Below, piece after piece: positions 37,101 to 49,100 of a DNA stretch of 64,000 nt. The notes under the pieces were generated by a model, which saw nothing but the letters and a program-made list of their open reading frames with translations, had not been told where the DNA came from and ran no database searches. Position 1 is the first letter of the stretch. Each line of letters opens with the position of its first letter. The DNA is from Aquila chrysaetos chrysaetos. Lineage: Eukaryota > Chordata > Aves > Accipitriformes > Accipitridae. The stretch spans positions 15,394,001 through 15,458,000 of the forward strand of contig NC_044020.1 in the NCBI RefSeq assembly GCF_900496995.4, given 5' to 3'. The translations under genes were made by a program, and so were the position numbers.

Positions 37101-40100
37101 GCTCTTCAGAGGTTCCAAACTAAGCTACAACTTTCTTCTGAAGTCTTGCACCATATATTAAAAGAACACAGAAATAGATGAGGCGCTTTTTTTTCTTTTC
37201 CCACCCCAGAGCTTGGCTGGATCTCAAAAGTGCATGTGAATCGACCTGCAGTTGTGAGGCATGCAGAACAAATTAAAAAATGGAGAACTGTGAAAGGTAA
37301 TTGGCAAGTAAGTGCTCTTTTTATGTATTCTGTTCCTGTATTTTTAAAGCAGTCACTCTCCCTCTCCAGGCTGCAATATTGAATTTTTTTCAAGATACAT
37401 GTAAACTTAAAAGATGTGCTTGTCCAAGTCTTATTTTAATAATTTGTATTTGATGATGATGGGATGGAATAAGGTGACGCATTTATCCAAACAAGTTAAA
37501 AACCTTATAACTCATGAGTGGCAAAACCGCAAATGAATTTAAGTCATCTTTATTCATGAGTGGATTAAATTGTATATTACTATCCCACCACATTTATTCT
37601 GTTTTCCAGACAGACTTCTCTGCATGCTGCCTTCTTATTTTTTAATTTTAAAGCTGTAAGATATGATCACGGTCCCTGTCAAGTTTGACCTACCTGGATG
37701 ATTTTTCTTTACTTAAACATCCCCAACATGTGTGATTTCTTTGCTTAACTAGTTCTTACCTAAAACTCAAAAATTCTGACTGGCTATGGCACTCGGGGGG
37801 AGAAAGGGAAAAAAAAAAGGAGGAAAAAAAAAAAAGAGCGAGCCCACTAATGTTAAGGGGACTGACTTCTCAGCTCCTGAGATAAGGTAAATGATCGGTT
37901 ATTGTCCATCTTAATATAAAGTAGGTTCACGTAAGCCATCGCTAAAGCCAGTGGTGCAAATGAACTTTTCTTCAAGACTGATTTGTATTTGTCGAACGCA
38001 CATGTTTAGAGTGTCTTAGCAGTTACCTTCAACCTCTGCTGTTACTGCCCTCCTGGCAGAATTGACAGATACTGGCCTGGTGTGCATTTTGGTTTCTCCA
38101 GTTTGTATGTGACAATCGTAGCGCGAAGCCATCAGGTCAGCAACGTAAGCTAATGCATTCTGCAAAGCAGAGCAGGTGAGGCACGGCCACGTGCTGGCTT
38201 CTGCCGCCTCAGTGGCAGGATGGGAAGCACTGAGAGGGGAATGGCAAGCAGAGCTGGCTGCAGGATGCCACAAGTGCTTTGGCAGAATTCAGCCAAGGGC
38301 AAGGTCTGAGCGATGCCATGCTGCAGACCTGGAGCTCCCAGTAAGCTCTCAGCCGTGGGGTTGTAACCAGCCTCCAAAGGACAAATTGATTCTTCATTCA
38401 CCAAACAGCTGTTCTGCAAGCAAAGGTGTGTGATTCCTCCCCTCTGCACAAAGAAGTCACTTACTTGCAACAGTAACTGGAAACCTGGAAGCAGGAGGAA
38501 GGAGGCAATGAAAGATCAGTCTTAACAGTGCAACATAATAGAACAGAGCAAGAATCGTTTAATTATACTTAATTCTTAAAAAGCTGTTCAAAATAGTTGG
38601 CATCCTCAGCATAGTACGTCAGGCAGCCGGTCTGGGGTGGCTGAAGCTGCGTTCACAATGAGCACAGATCTTGTGGATGACAGTTTGGAGATAATTTGAT
38701 GTAGCTGTAAGATCCTACTGGAAGGTGATAGAAAAAAGCTTCCTGCCCGTTACATGAACCTGCAAGTTTGTGCTTTGAATGTTATGATTAAATAAAAAAT
38801 GGACATAAACTGAGGAAAGTTAGATACCAGCTCAGCATTTCTCAAGAGTTTCTTATGCATAAAAAGTCACTTGATACCAACTTTAGCAGTCTGGTGGCTC
38901 TGGGTTGGGAAATAGTGTCAGTGAGAAAATCCAAAGGGTATTCCGTAACCTTGGCTGTGTTCAGATCCTGCAGGTGCAGTAATGTAAAAAGTAAGTCTTC
39001 TGATTTGACCAAAGTTACTATATAAAGAACAAAGACAGAGAGAGCCACAGGCTTTGATTACAAAGAATCATTGGGAAGAAAGGGATTTAGTGTCACTTCC
39101 TCAACATGGCTGTAGGACAAATGTTTAATTATTACTAACACTTCTTCACTCTCCTGTGTACTAACACTGGTACTGAGCTACTTGAGTAAGGTTTTACTTT
39201 GAAGAATGCCAGAAGCATCTCCCCTGTATTTGAATACTGTCATTGCAGGATAGTCATGTGCTGTTTATTTCACAGAGGTGATTTTGAACCTTTACATGTT
39301 TGAACATAAGTAGCACCACAGATTCAAATTTAGAAGCCCATTTCCCCAAATACACGTTTGAAAAACCCTTTTAAAAAAATGAAGGTCATACCAGTTCTTG
39401 GAACTCCCTGACTACATCTGTCTTGATGACTTTATAATTCATGTCATAAGAGATGAGACAAAAATTCCCTTGAACAAAGGGTAAAAAAAATCCAAGTAAA
39501 AGAAACTTAAAACCATTTAAAGTAAAAACCCCTTTTGAAGTATTATAGGGTGAAAGTAGAAATTGGTTAGAAACAAGCAGTCAAGCTTGGACTAACAGAG
39601 GCCAGTAACGGTTCATTACTCCATTCAGTCACCCCAAAGCAGCTTTCAGTGTAACACTTACTGCAAGTTCAGAAAGGAGACTCCCATCAGTGAAGTGTGA
39701 AAGGTTTGTAGGCTGGCCAGCCACTTAAGATTTGCAGAGTAATACCTCCATGCAGAAACAAGTTTTGCTGCCTATACTGACTAATCCTGTCACAGAGCAG
39801 AGCAGTCAGAGAGGGGCTTTATGGACTCAAATGGACTTTGCCATCTCAAACTCTCCCCTTGTTGAACAAGTGCCCATTAAGAGATGTCAGCTTTTAGTGA
39901 AGCCATAACTGTAAACGAGAATTTGCTGGAAGAGCTTCAACAAATATTTCAAAATAATGTCTTAAGCTCAATTTTTGTTCAGCAAGAAAGCTCAAAAAAG
40001 TTTTAGTTGTGCATCTGTTCCATTCTCCAATGAAAATGCTACAGAATTTTAAAAGACTTATTAATCTAAAGAGTGCTTTAGCCTTGTCACTTAGCTCTTG

Positions 40101-43045
40101 CTTTTGTTTTTTGCACGAAATAATTACAGATGTTTTTTATTCCCAATTCACACAAAAGAAAGTGGAAACATCTGGAGTCTAGACCCTAAGTTTTAAGAAG
40201 TCTGGGTTCTTACCCCCCACTGATTCCATGTTTCAGTCTCACAGCAGGAGAAGCATGCAAACGTGCAAATGTGCAGATTGCTGATGTGTAGACTCATCTG
40301 GTTATTGGCAATTGCAGACCTGTGCTGTCTTGAAGCATGTGTATAATTTCTCGTGCATACAAGCCTTAAAATTACAGACACACTGTATAGAATGGAGCAT
40401 ATAATAACAGTGAGGTTCCTCACATAGGTGATGCTTTTATCTTTGCCTTACAGAATTAAATTTGAAGCAACATGCTTTTTGTCCAGGTAAAAATGTTTGT
40501 CTGATTCTTAGAGAGTCCCATTTGGTAGTTATCTTTTGCATCAAAAATTGGAATTTAATCCTTTGATTCTGAGAGCAGACTTTTGATTCCAAATGCTTTC
40601 TGTACCATTAGATACTGCTCAAGACATGAACAAGTATCTGCCAACCCTGTCTGTCATAAACTGTTCTTTGCATATCCTCCATGTTATATCCCATACATTT
40701 CCTCATTCTTAGAGTGAGAGTCAGGCTTCTGGTTCCTGTATCTTCTAAGTCAGTTTGGCTTTGGAAGCGTAAACTGAAATACTTTATTCCTTGCTTCACT
40801 CCCTTTGTAGGCTGCTTGGCTGCTGAAAGCTGTCACCTGCATAGACCTTACCACTCTTTCAGGTGATGATACTCCTTCAAATGTTCACAGACTGTGTTTT
40901 AAAGCAAAGCATCCCATCAGAGAGGATCTGCTGAAAGCCATGGACATGCATGATAAAGGTATGATAGCTTTTATTGTGTGTATTTTGTAGAGAAAACGTC
41001 CACATTTCCTCATTATTTTTTCAGTTTTCAGGAAGGTGTAAAAATGACCTCTTCTTCCTTTAATGGAAGCAGTTATGGTAGGCAGTGCCGCAGAACTAAT
41101 AGTCCTCAGAGAACAAACTAGGTTCTAGATGGTCTTATTCAAAGCAACTGTCTTAAGTTCTAACTGCAAAATATCTATTCCTTTGAGTTAATATTAGAAT
41201 ACATGGAGAAAAAAAATCCATGCTCAGTTTGGCAACCAAAGTGAAGCATGGAGTCAGGGTGACACTGTAAGTTATGATACCTAATGAGCAAATTTGATGT
41301 GGAAGCCACAAGTGTATAACCTCAGTGTATGTCTTTTAATAACAGTACAATAAGGTGAAACTAATTGAGTATTCTGTTAATCTGCTGATGTCCCTAGTAA
41401 ATTGGAGAAGGGGGGAGTGTTCATGTGACTCCTTTGGCTTTTGTGCTGTTTCTTTATGTAACTACTGAGCCTGCCGCTTTCCCTGTTAGAAAAGATGCAT
41501 TCCACGGTCCTAAGCATGTTATTTTTCCTTCAGAAAGCACTGTCTGTTACCTGCTTGTTTCAATAGTTAGATAGGAGACATCTTTGCAGCCCAGTCTACT
41601 TCAGGGAGTCAGTCCTGTAGTGAGTGTATGCAGTTGTGTGCGTATCATGTATACAAACACATGTGCACACACACAGAGTTCCCAGCTAAGTCAACAGACT
41701 TGAAGGGGTTGAATACAGCCCTTAAGAACTAGTAGTAAAACTTTCACTGACGTTACTCAAGCAGGCTCCATCTGAAGTCCCAATGTTACACACAAGACTG
41801 AACACAATACTACTTCAGAGCAAATTGAGACTGTCATATAACTATCAGTAAAACAAAACTCTTTATATCTGAGCAGCATTTCTGAATTTTTCCAGATGTA
41901 ATCATTGATGTGTCAGTGAATACCATTTGACGTTTGTCCTGTCGTGCTGGCCTTATGATGATCTAACAAAAAGAAAATCCCAATGACATTTGGGGCATGC
42001 TTTTACTACTGAAATATTTCAGTTTTACATGGGCATTAGTCCACTGATTGAAGTCATATGATGTAGAACCAAAGGGGAATCAGGCCTCTGGTTTTAAGCC
42101 ATACACATAAAATATCAAAGATTAGTCTTTTTAAAAAACTTGGATTTATGGACTCTTCAGACAGTTGAAGTATTAAATATGAGGTCAATTATCTGACACT
42201 TTGAGAGAATAGCATTTTAACTAGAAATGCAGTAGGACTGCATTAACATAAAAAGTGCTCAGTTGCTGCTGGGCTCAGTCTGGCTCAACAAGTAAGGACA
42301 GAGCTTGGCAGTGTGGTTTCCCTCACAGTAATTCGCTGACTAAGCATGTCTTAACTTGTATGTGTTGGCCTTAAGTGAATCTGTTGACAGAAATCTTGGT
42401 GTTTTAACTCCTGCTAATGCAAACTTCTTTCCAGGGTCAGGTAAAGGAACATGAGGGAGGTAACAAGATGGAGAATTATCTGAACCGTTTGAGCAATATA
42501 ACAGACATCCCTAGTGTAGGTGCTTAAGATCCTTGTGAGAGTGCAGAAGTGGGAGGTGAGAACAATGCACACGTGCTCATGATATGGATTGCACTCGAGA
42601 AGATGGAAATATATATATGAAAAAATGAACTGTGGCCTTTGCAGGTATTACTGTTGGAGCAGTTTGTGTATATCCCGCAAGAGTCACCGATGCTGTTAAT
42701 GCCCTAAAGGCTGCTGGTTGTAACATACCAGTAGCTTCAGGTAAGCTTTATTCAAAAATATCCAATTAAATATTTTGATGCTATAAAATACGTAGAAAAA
42801 TCCAGAAGTTTGGACTTGTTTTTGTTTCAGAGGGTAAGGTGAAAAGGTAGCAGGTGGAAGGAAGGGAATGGAGGGGGGATATGCTTCTGGTATAATCTTT
42901 TGTTTTCTTTCAACCTCAAACTTATCAGGAATGCCAAGTCTGTTTTGCTGGAAGCTCTTCAAAGAGGTGCTTATCAGGGTTTTCCTCACCCGAATAGAAG
43001 AAACTGACATAGTGTGCTGGACAAAGCATCAGTAGACACTAAGTA

Positions 43046-43102
<57 letters not shown>

Positions 43103-46100
43103 CTGCAATATGAGCTTTAGGAGTTCTAATACAAGTTTTTTTTCCCATATCAGTTGTTTGGCTTTTAAGTATAATCCTACAATCAGTACAAACAGTATAA
43201 TCCTGAATTCAGCGAATCTGTGTGCAGAGGCAAGGGTTATTGCCTGCTGAGCAGCCTGCAGGTTCAGGACTTGTACTTACAAATCTAATAGTGCCAGCTC
43301 TTCTCCAGTCACCACATACAGGAGACAAGTCCTGAATCTACAATAAGAAAGAAGTAGAATCAAAGAATTATGCAGGTTGGAAGGGAGCTCTGGATGTCAT
43401 CTGGTCCAGCCTCCTGCTCAAAGCAGGGGCTAACTTTGAAGTTAGATCAGGTGTTTAATGCCAAGATCCATGTTTTCTAGTGGTTTTTTTTGTTGTTGTT
43501 TCATTGTTGTATAGGGGAAAAATTACATACTAAATGCACTTATATATCAGAGAGAAAGAGGATCTGATAAAGCCATTATTTTTTTTCCATTTCCAAAGTT
43601 ACCTTTGGGTTTTGTACTTGAACATCATAACTGTAATCTTAAGTAGACCTCATTGAAAGCAATTTTTGCTATATTGTGATTTAGCTGTTAAACTTATTAC
43701 TAGGATTTAATCTGAAATACTACTTAAAAGAATTGGGGAGAATTAAAAATGTATGTATTGCTTTATACATGAGTTCAGTCCTTGTTTGCTCAATTCTACT
43801 GGAAGCAATAGATATTGTGCTTTCTTATGTAGGCTGCTTTGGCAAAAATTAAGGTATGTGAAAGAGACCTTATCACAAGATTCACTTAGTATCTTGCTGG
43901 ACATTGGTTCTTGAGGGAAGAGCTAATGCTTCTTGTGGATGAAGAGAGGGTAGGATGAGGTGCCTTTAGATTTTTTGAATCATGGTAGGGAAAAAAAAGA
44001 ATAACTTTCAAACTCTTTGGTGTATTAGAGGTATTTGTGTTTTTATGGTCAATTTATAAAACATTTTCTTCCCTCTACCTGCATCCCCCTTCTTGCTAGT
44101 GGCTGCTGGGTTTCCATCCGGACAAACTCCTCTAGAAACCAAACTGGCCGAAATAAAGCTAGCTGTGGAATATGGTGCCAGAGAGATTGACATTGTCATT
44201 AGCAGAAGTCTGGTGCTGACTGGCCAGTGGGAACGTAAGTACCCATCCTTTGGCAAGGAACCTAAACCTCTGTATGTGCACGTGCAAGCTCTGTCTTTGT
44301 CTCTTCCCCAAGTCTCCACATCAGTCCTTGAAGAATTTGGTCCCTCCCCTAAGAGTAACTGATAATCTGGGGCACTGAACTAAATGAAAACTATTTAACT
44401 AATTTATGACAAATGGTTGCATTTTTTTAAAAGAATGCTGTTAAAAGTCCTGTCAAGCTGGGCATGCAGAATGACTTTGTGTTTTGAAAATTCAGGTCTA
44501 TTCCTTCTATGCCTTTAGAGGATTTTGTGTACAGGATTAAAAAAATAGCAAGTGAAATGGAAGAGAATGCCTAATTATTTGAAGAGGTTTTTTAAAACCC
44601 CCAAGGGGTTGCTAATGTAGATGATACCTTGTTAAATATACATGTTTCAATTCTTGACAAAAATATGTATTTTAGTTGTTTTCTTTTTCCTGAAAGTTGA
44701 GGGTACAAATTAACTATTCATATTATTGATGTTCTTGTGTCTGTAGACTACTACTAATTAGTAAGAACAATAATGCTGAAGATGGTTTTTGCTCTAATTG
44801 CCTTCTTAATGTACTGTGAATGGTTTGCCTTAAGTGCTGACAATGCTCCTATAACTAATCTCCATGTGAAGGTAAACACGTCATTGTCTTGGAATGAATT
44901 TTCCATTTAGCTGTATAATGCAGTGCCGTAATAACCTGTTTTCTTGGAAGACTTCATAAAGGAGCCCTGGTAGTTGAGTTTGGTTAAGGAAATACAATCA
45001 TCATGGTAACAGATTGTATTTTCTGATTTTCGTCTTCCTTCAAGTAACAGTTAAAATTGAACCAAAACCCCCACATATTTCTGCATCTGTGTCTTCAGGA
45101 CTGATATCCTGGTTTCCACTTGCTGTAACATCTTGACATCTTTTGTAGTATTTACCATCTCCATCCTTTTGCTCTTAAACATATGCAGCTTTACAAATGT
45201 TTGACTTCTTGAGGATGGGCATTGTTGCAGACCTTTGTTTCTTTCACAGTGGCTATTTTACGTTCAGGTATGGCCTCAGAAATTGCTGGAATATGGAGAC
45301 TGGGTGATTGAGTGTTTTTAAATAAGATGGAATGATGGATCAAGTTCTACACCAGCTGGCAGTAAGACTATATCACACTTTCCTACGCTGTATCTTTGTT
45401 AGGGTCTACACTATGGTCTACAAAGCAGATACCCTCTCCAGGAGCTGCACTCCACTAGGAACATGTATTGGTCTTGGACACAAAGTGAGCTGAGTCAGTG
45501 ATGTGTCACTAAGACTAAAAAAAGATCACTAAACTGGACTTGAGCAGCAACTTGCAATTGTGTCTGAAAAAGTCTGTCTTGTAGCGATTTCTCACATAAC
45601 TGTGGTTACCATGCTTCAGACTTCATGGTACAAACCACTGTTATGTACAAGTTGCATAGAGCAGAGATCAGAAAGTTAGTGCATGTAGGCAATTGCAAAT
45701 GCAGGCTCGAGGTTATATTGCCCGGGATTACGTGAAGGAGAACTCAGAGGAGAAGTACAGGGCTAGATTCAGAGAGAAAGTTTGTATCAGTGATTGAAAT
45801 AAACTGGACATACCTACATTGTTAGGTTTTTCTATATGGGAAATTAATTGGGTTTTTGTGATCATAAATTACCGGGGAGGAGTACACAGACACAGCAATG
45901 ATGGGTGTAGTATAAAGCTGTCAGTTTACTAAATAAGCAAATTAGGGATGACTTTTGATTTGGTATGCATATTCTTTTATCCATAGCTGAAGTCATGACA
46001 AGGTTGAAAGCCATCCTGGTTTTTGGCAATGGTTAGTTTACTTTTTTTAACTGAGGACAGAATTGAAATTATTTCCAAATGTTTTCTGAAAGTTTATTCA

Positions 46101-49100
46101 AGAACGTGAATCTGTGTATGACACATATTTACATGGTCTTGAAAAAAGCTACCTCAGGAACAGAATTTACTTGCCATCCAGATAATGATACTATAGGGTG
46201 AAATATTACCATACTTAACTTGCCCATCCAAAAAAATTACTTCAGTAGGTGATCTGAATATTTTGGTGAAAATCTAGTGTTCTGACTTCCTGTTTAGCTT
46301 TCAATAGATGTGTTAACTGTGTGAACATGCAGATTCCCACCTCTAATGATTAGGTATGATACAAAACAATGTATAAAGTAAGTTTAAGGGAGCTAGAAGA
46401 AGGGATGAAGAACTCTTTTTTAGGATGGATCCCTGTATTACATAAAATTGAAAAGTTTAGTGCAGTAACTATGCCTATGTTCAGTGTGCTTCATCAACTA
46501 GAGCTGCCTTGCAGTTATGACAGAATCTCTGCTTATGCTTATAACACTAATATATTTTTATTGCTATTTTCTCATGCTGCCTGTCTTCACAGCTTCAGGA
46601 GTTATTGACAAAAATATGTATGTGGTAGAGTGCTTTATCTTACCGTTCATATATTTTTAGCTTTTCTTCTTGCCTGTGCAATAATTGGGGTTACCATGAT
46701 AGGATAGTGTTGCTTTGTGATTTGTTTCAAAGGCTTGTTTGATTATTAAATATTTTAGTGTATGTCCAATTATGTCAAGTTATTTTAAAGCAGTTCTTAA
46801 ATATTGTTGGAGCTCTTTATGACACTCAGAATATATTTTCTAGATCTTTATGAAGTAATTGTTAAGATCTTTTTAGTAGTGCTGAACATGAAAGAAGCTT
46901 TATTGGACAGCTAAATTACATTGGAAAATAATATTAAATGAGATTTAAGTTTATGAACTTAGATACCTTTTACAACCTATTAGCTTTTAAAGCAATACTA
47001 CTTTACAATAGTTTACTCAACCATTGTCTTTTATCACTTGACAAAGTATGGATTAAGCTTAAAAATCACAATTTAGATACTGTCTTTAGGCACTGAATGT
47101 GCAGCCTGTATGTAAAGAGTGATGAAGTTGACCAACAAATTGTTGAAAGAAATTGTATTTTTTTTTTTTTTTCCCCTTGTTATCAATGAATATGTTGGAG
47201 TTGCAGTACCTTCTGAAGCTCTCTGGGGTGCTGTAATGTTACTTCTATTTCCACAGCTTTTAGCAAACACCTGGACATACTACACTGTCAGCGGCTTCAG
47301 AGGTATTGTTAACCCATCATTTGCTCTGTCAGTTGAATTTTCCTACAAGAAAAGAAAAAAAACCAAGTATAATCTAAGAAGTTTGAACATGGCTGCATCC
47401 ATGAAATACATTGGGTATAACCTCATTGTAAAGCTGCCTTTCAATTCTGTTAATAATTATTCAACTGTGAGTTTAGCGGCTTTGTTCAGGGATTGGGGCC
47501 CCCTTTTGTGTTACATAATTTATAAACAGTGCAGAGAAAATACACTTCCTGCTCCAGAGACTTGGAAAAGACTCCACATGTTGTTCAGATATAATATAGC
47601 TGGATTTACCGTTTTCTAGGTGTGCAAGCTGACTTGGGATCTCGAAGTCTAGTTGCACAATTTCTATGTCCTATATTGTCAGCAGCAGCTCAGATTCCTG
47701 AAGCCAAGCTCTGTTTTCAGTTTCATGTGAATGACTGAAGCCTGGAGTTGCACATATGTGGCTGAGAGCAGAACTGAAAGAGTCGTGTTGTGCTGATAGC
47801 CTTTTGCTTGTCATTTTGTTAACAAACCTGCCATTAACATGCAAGACAGAAGGGACTCCAGCTCATTTTCCAGTTTCCCATCATGATTACCTTGATCTTT
47901 TGGTCTAACAGAAATCGAAACATCTTCCCCCCTCATCTCAGTTTCTACGCTTAACACCAGTCAATGTGAGTGACTAGGTAAAAACAGCAAATAAGCTGAA
48001 TTTAAAAAAAAAAAAAGAAAGTGTTTTTATCACCACATTTTTGGAGAAGAGCTGTTTCATAAAAATTTAAGCTGTGTTTTTTTCCCCTTAATATTTTCAT
48101 TTTCTGTGTAGGAAATATTGGTTATCCCATTTATTTTGTGATTTATAGGACAAATATATTAGACCAAAGCAAAAGACCATCTAGACAATCTAGGGCAGAT
48201 TATAGCTAGCAGTAGTTGTCAGGGATGTTTGCTTGAGAAATGTGTAGGGGGAGGAACATTTTCTTTGGTATATTTAATAGCTGCTAAAAATCAATATAAT
48301 GTACTGAATAGTTAGAATTTTAGGAAAACTACACAAAAGACACCTTCCAACACTTACCTTTTATAACAGTGAAATTAAAACCACACCTATGAAAGTTTTT
48401 TTTTTTTTCCTATAAAATCTGAATTTTCTGACTTCTATAAATGCATCCAATAAAAGCAGATCTAAAGTTCATGAAAGTAGTAAGGTATCTTAAGTAAGTG
48501 GATGCAAAGTAGAAGAGTTCTTATGTCACATCCATTTTAACAGCCAAGTCAGTGGAGCTACTACAGACTACATCAATGAGCAACTGGCTCCAAATACATT
48601 CTATATAGGTTGGCTTGCTTTGGGGGTTTTTTTTGGTGGGTTTTTTTCTTTTTTTTTTTTTTCTTTTTTTTTTCTCTGGCTTAAGACTTAGACTTCTTTC
48701 AGAATGGATAGTGTTGGTGCTGTGTTCAAGATGCTGCACAGTACTGGCCATTTGCTTTGAGAGCTCTTGATTTTCTTTTCCTTGTTTTTAGCAGTCAGTA
48801 TGAGATCTCTTGCAACCTCTTCATGGTGGTCTTAGCTCACAGTTGAAAATATGACTGCAGGGTTTTCTGTGATAGAGGTTTTTCCCAAAATCTTTGTGCC
48901 ACTACTGCTAACCAGAGAAGCTCTATCTGCTGCGTCAGTTACTGGTGTTCTGCACAGGTTGCAGATGTTCCCAGAACAGCAGCATCCAGCTCTGCTCCTG
49001 CTACTGTTTGGCTTGATGGAACTGAGTAGTTAAATAATGGACTTTTTGGCAGCACAGACTGTCCTGGAAGAAGCCCAGGACCCCTTGAAACACTGAGTGC

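Larger units (their letters stand above)
27654..37209 (+). other. DERA: DERA intron 1
   Basis: A 9.56-kb GT-AG intron. It holds the tail of the CpG island, a T22 run (30168), the CpG-rich CR1 (30850-31812), a TG/TA/CA repeat (31833-31872) and an A21 run (33519). No further exon is recognised. Confidence 0.85.
42741..44099 (+). other. DERA: DERA intron 4
   Basis: A 1.36-kb GT-AG intron with an AAT microsatellite (43046-43102) and a CR1 tail (43358-43452). Confidence 0.85.

Noticed and set aside
38150-38470. 106-codon minus-strand frame in DERA intron 2
   Set aside because: No ATG-supported family features. Three overlapping frames in a slightly GC-richer patch point to composition.
40860-40866. 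AGGTGATG as a donor site within DERA exon 3
   Set aside because: The reading frame and family alignment (LSGDDT) run straight through it.
44093-44362. 89-codon + frame as a separate small gene
   Set aside because: It is DERA exon 5 continuing past its GTAAGT donor.
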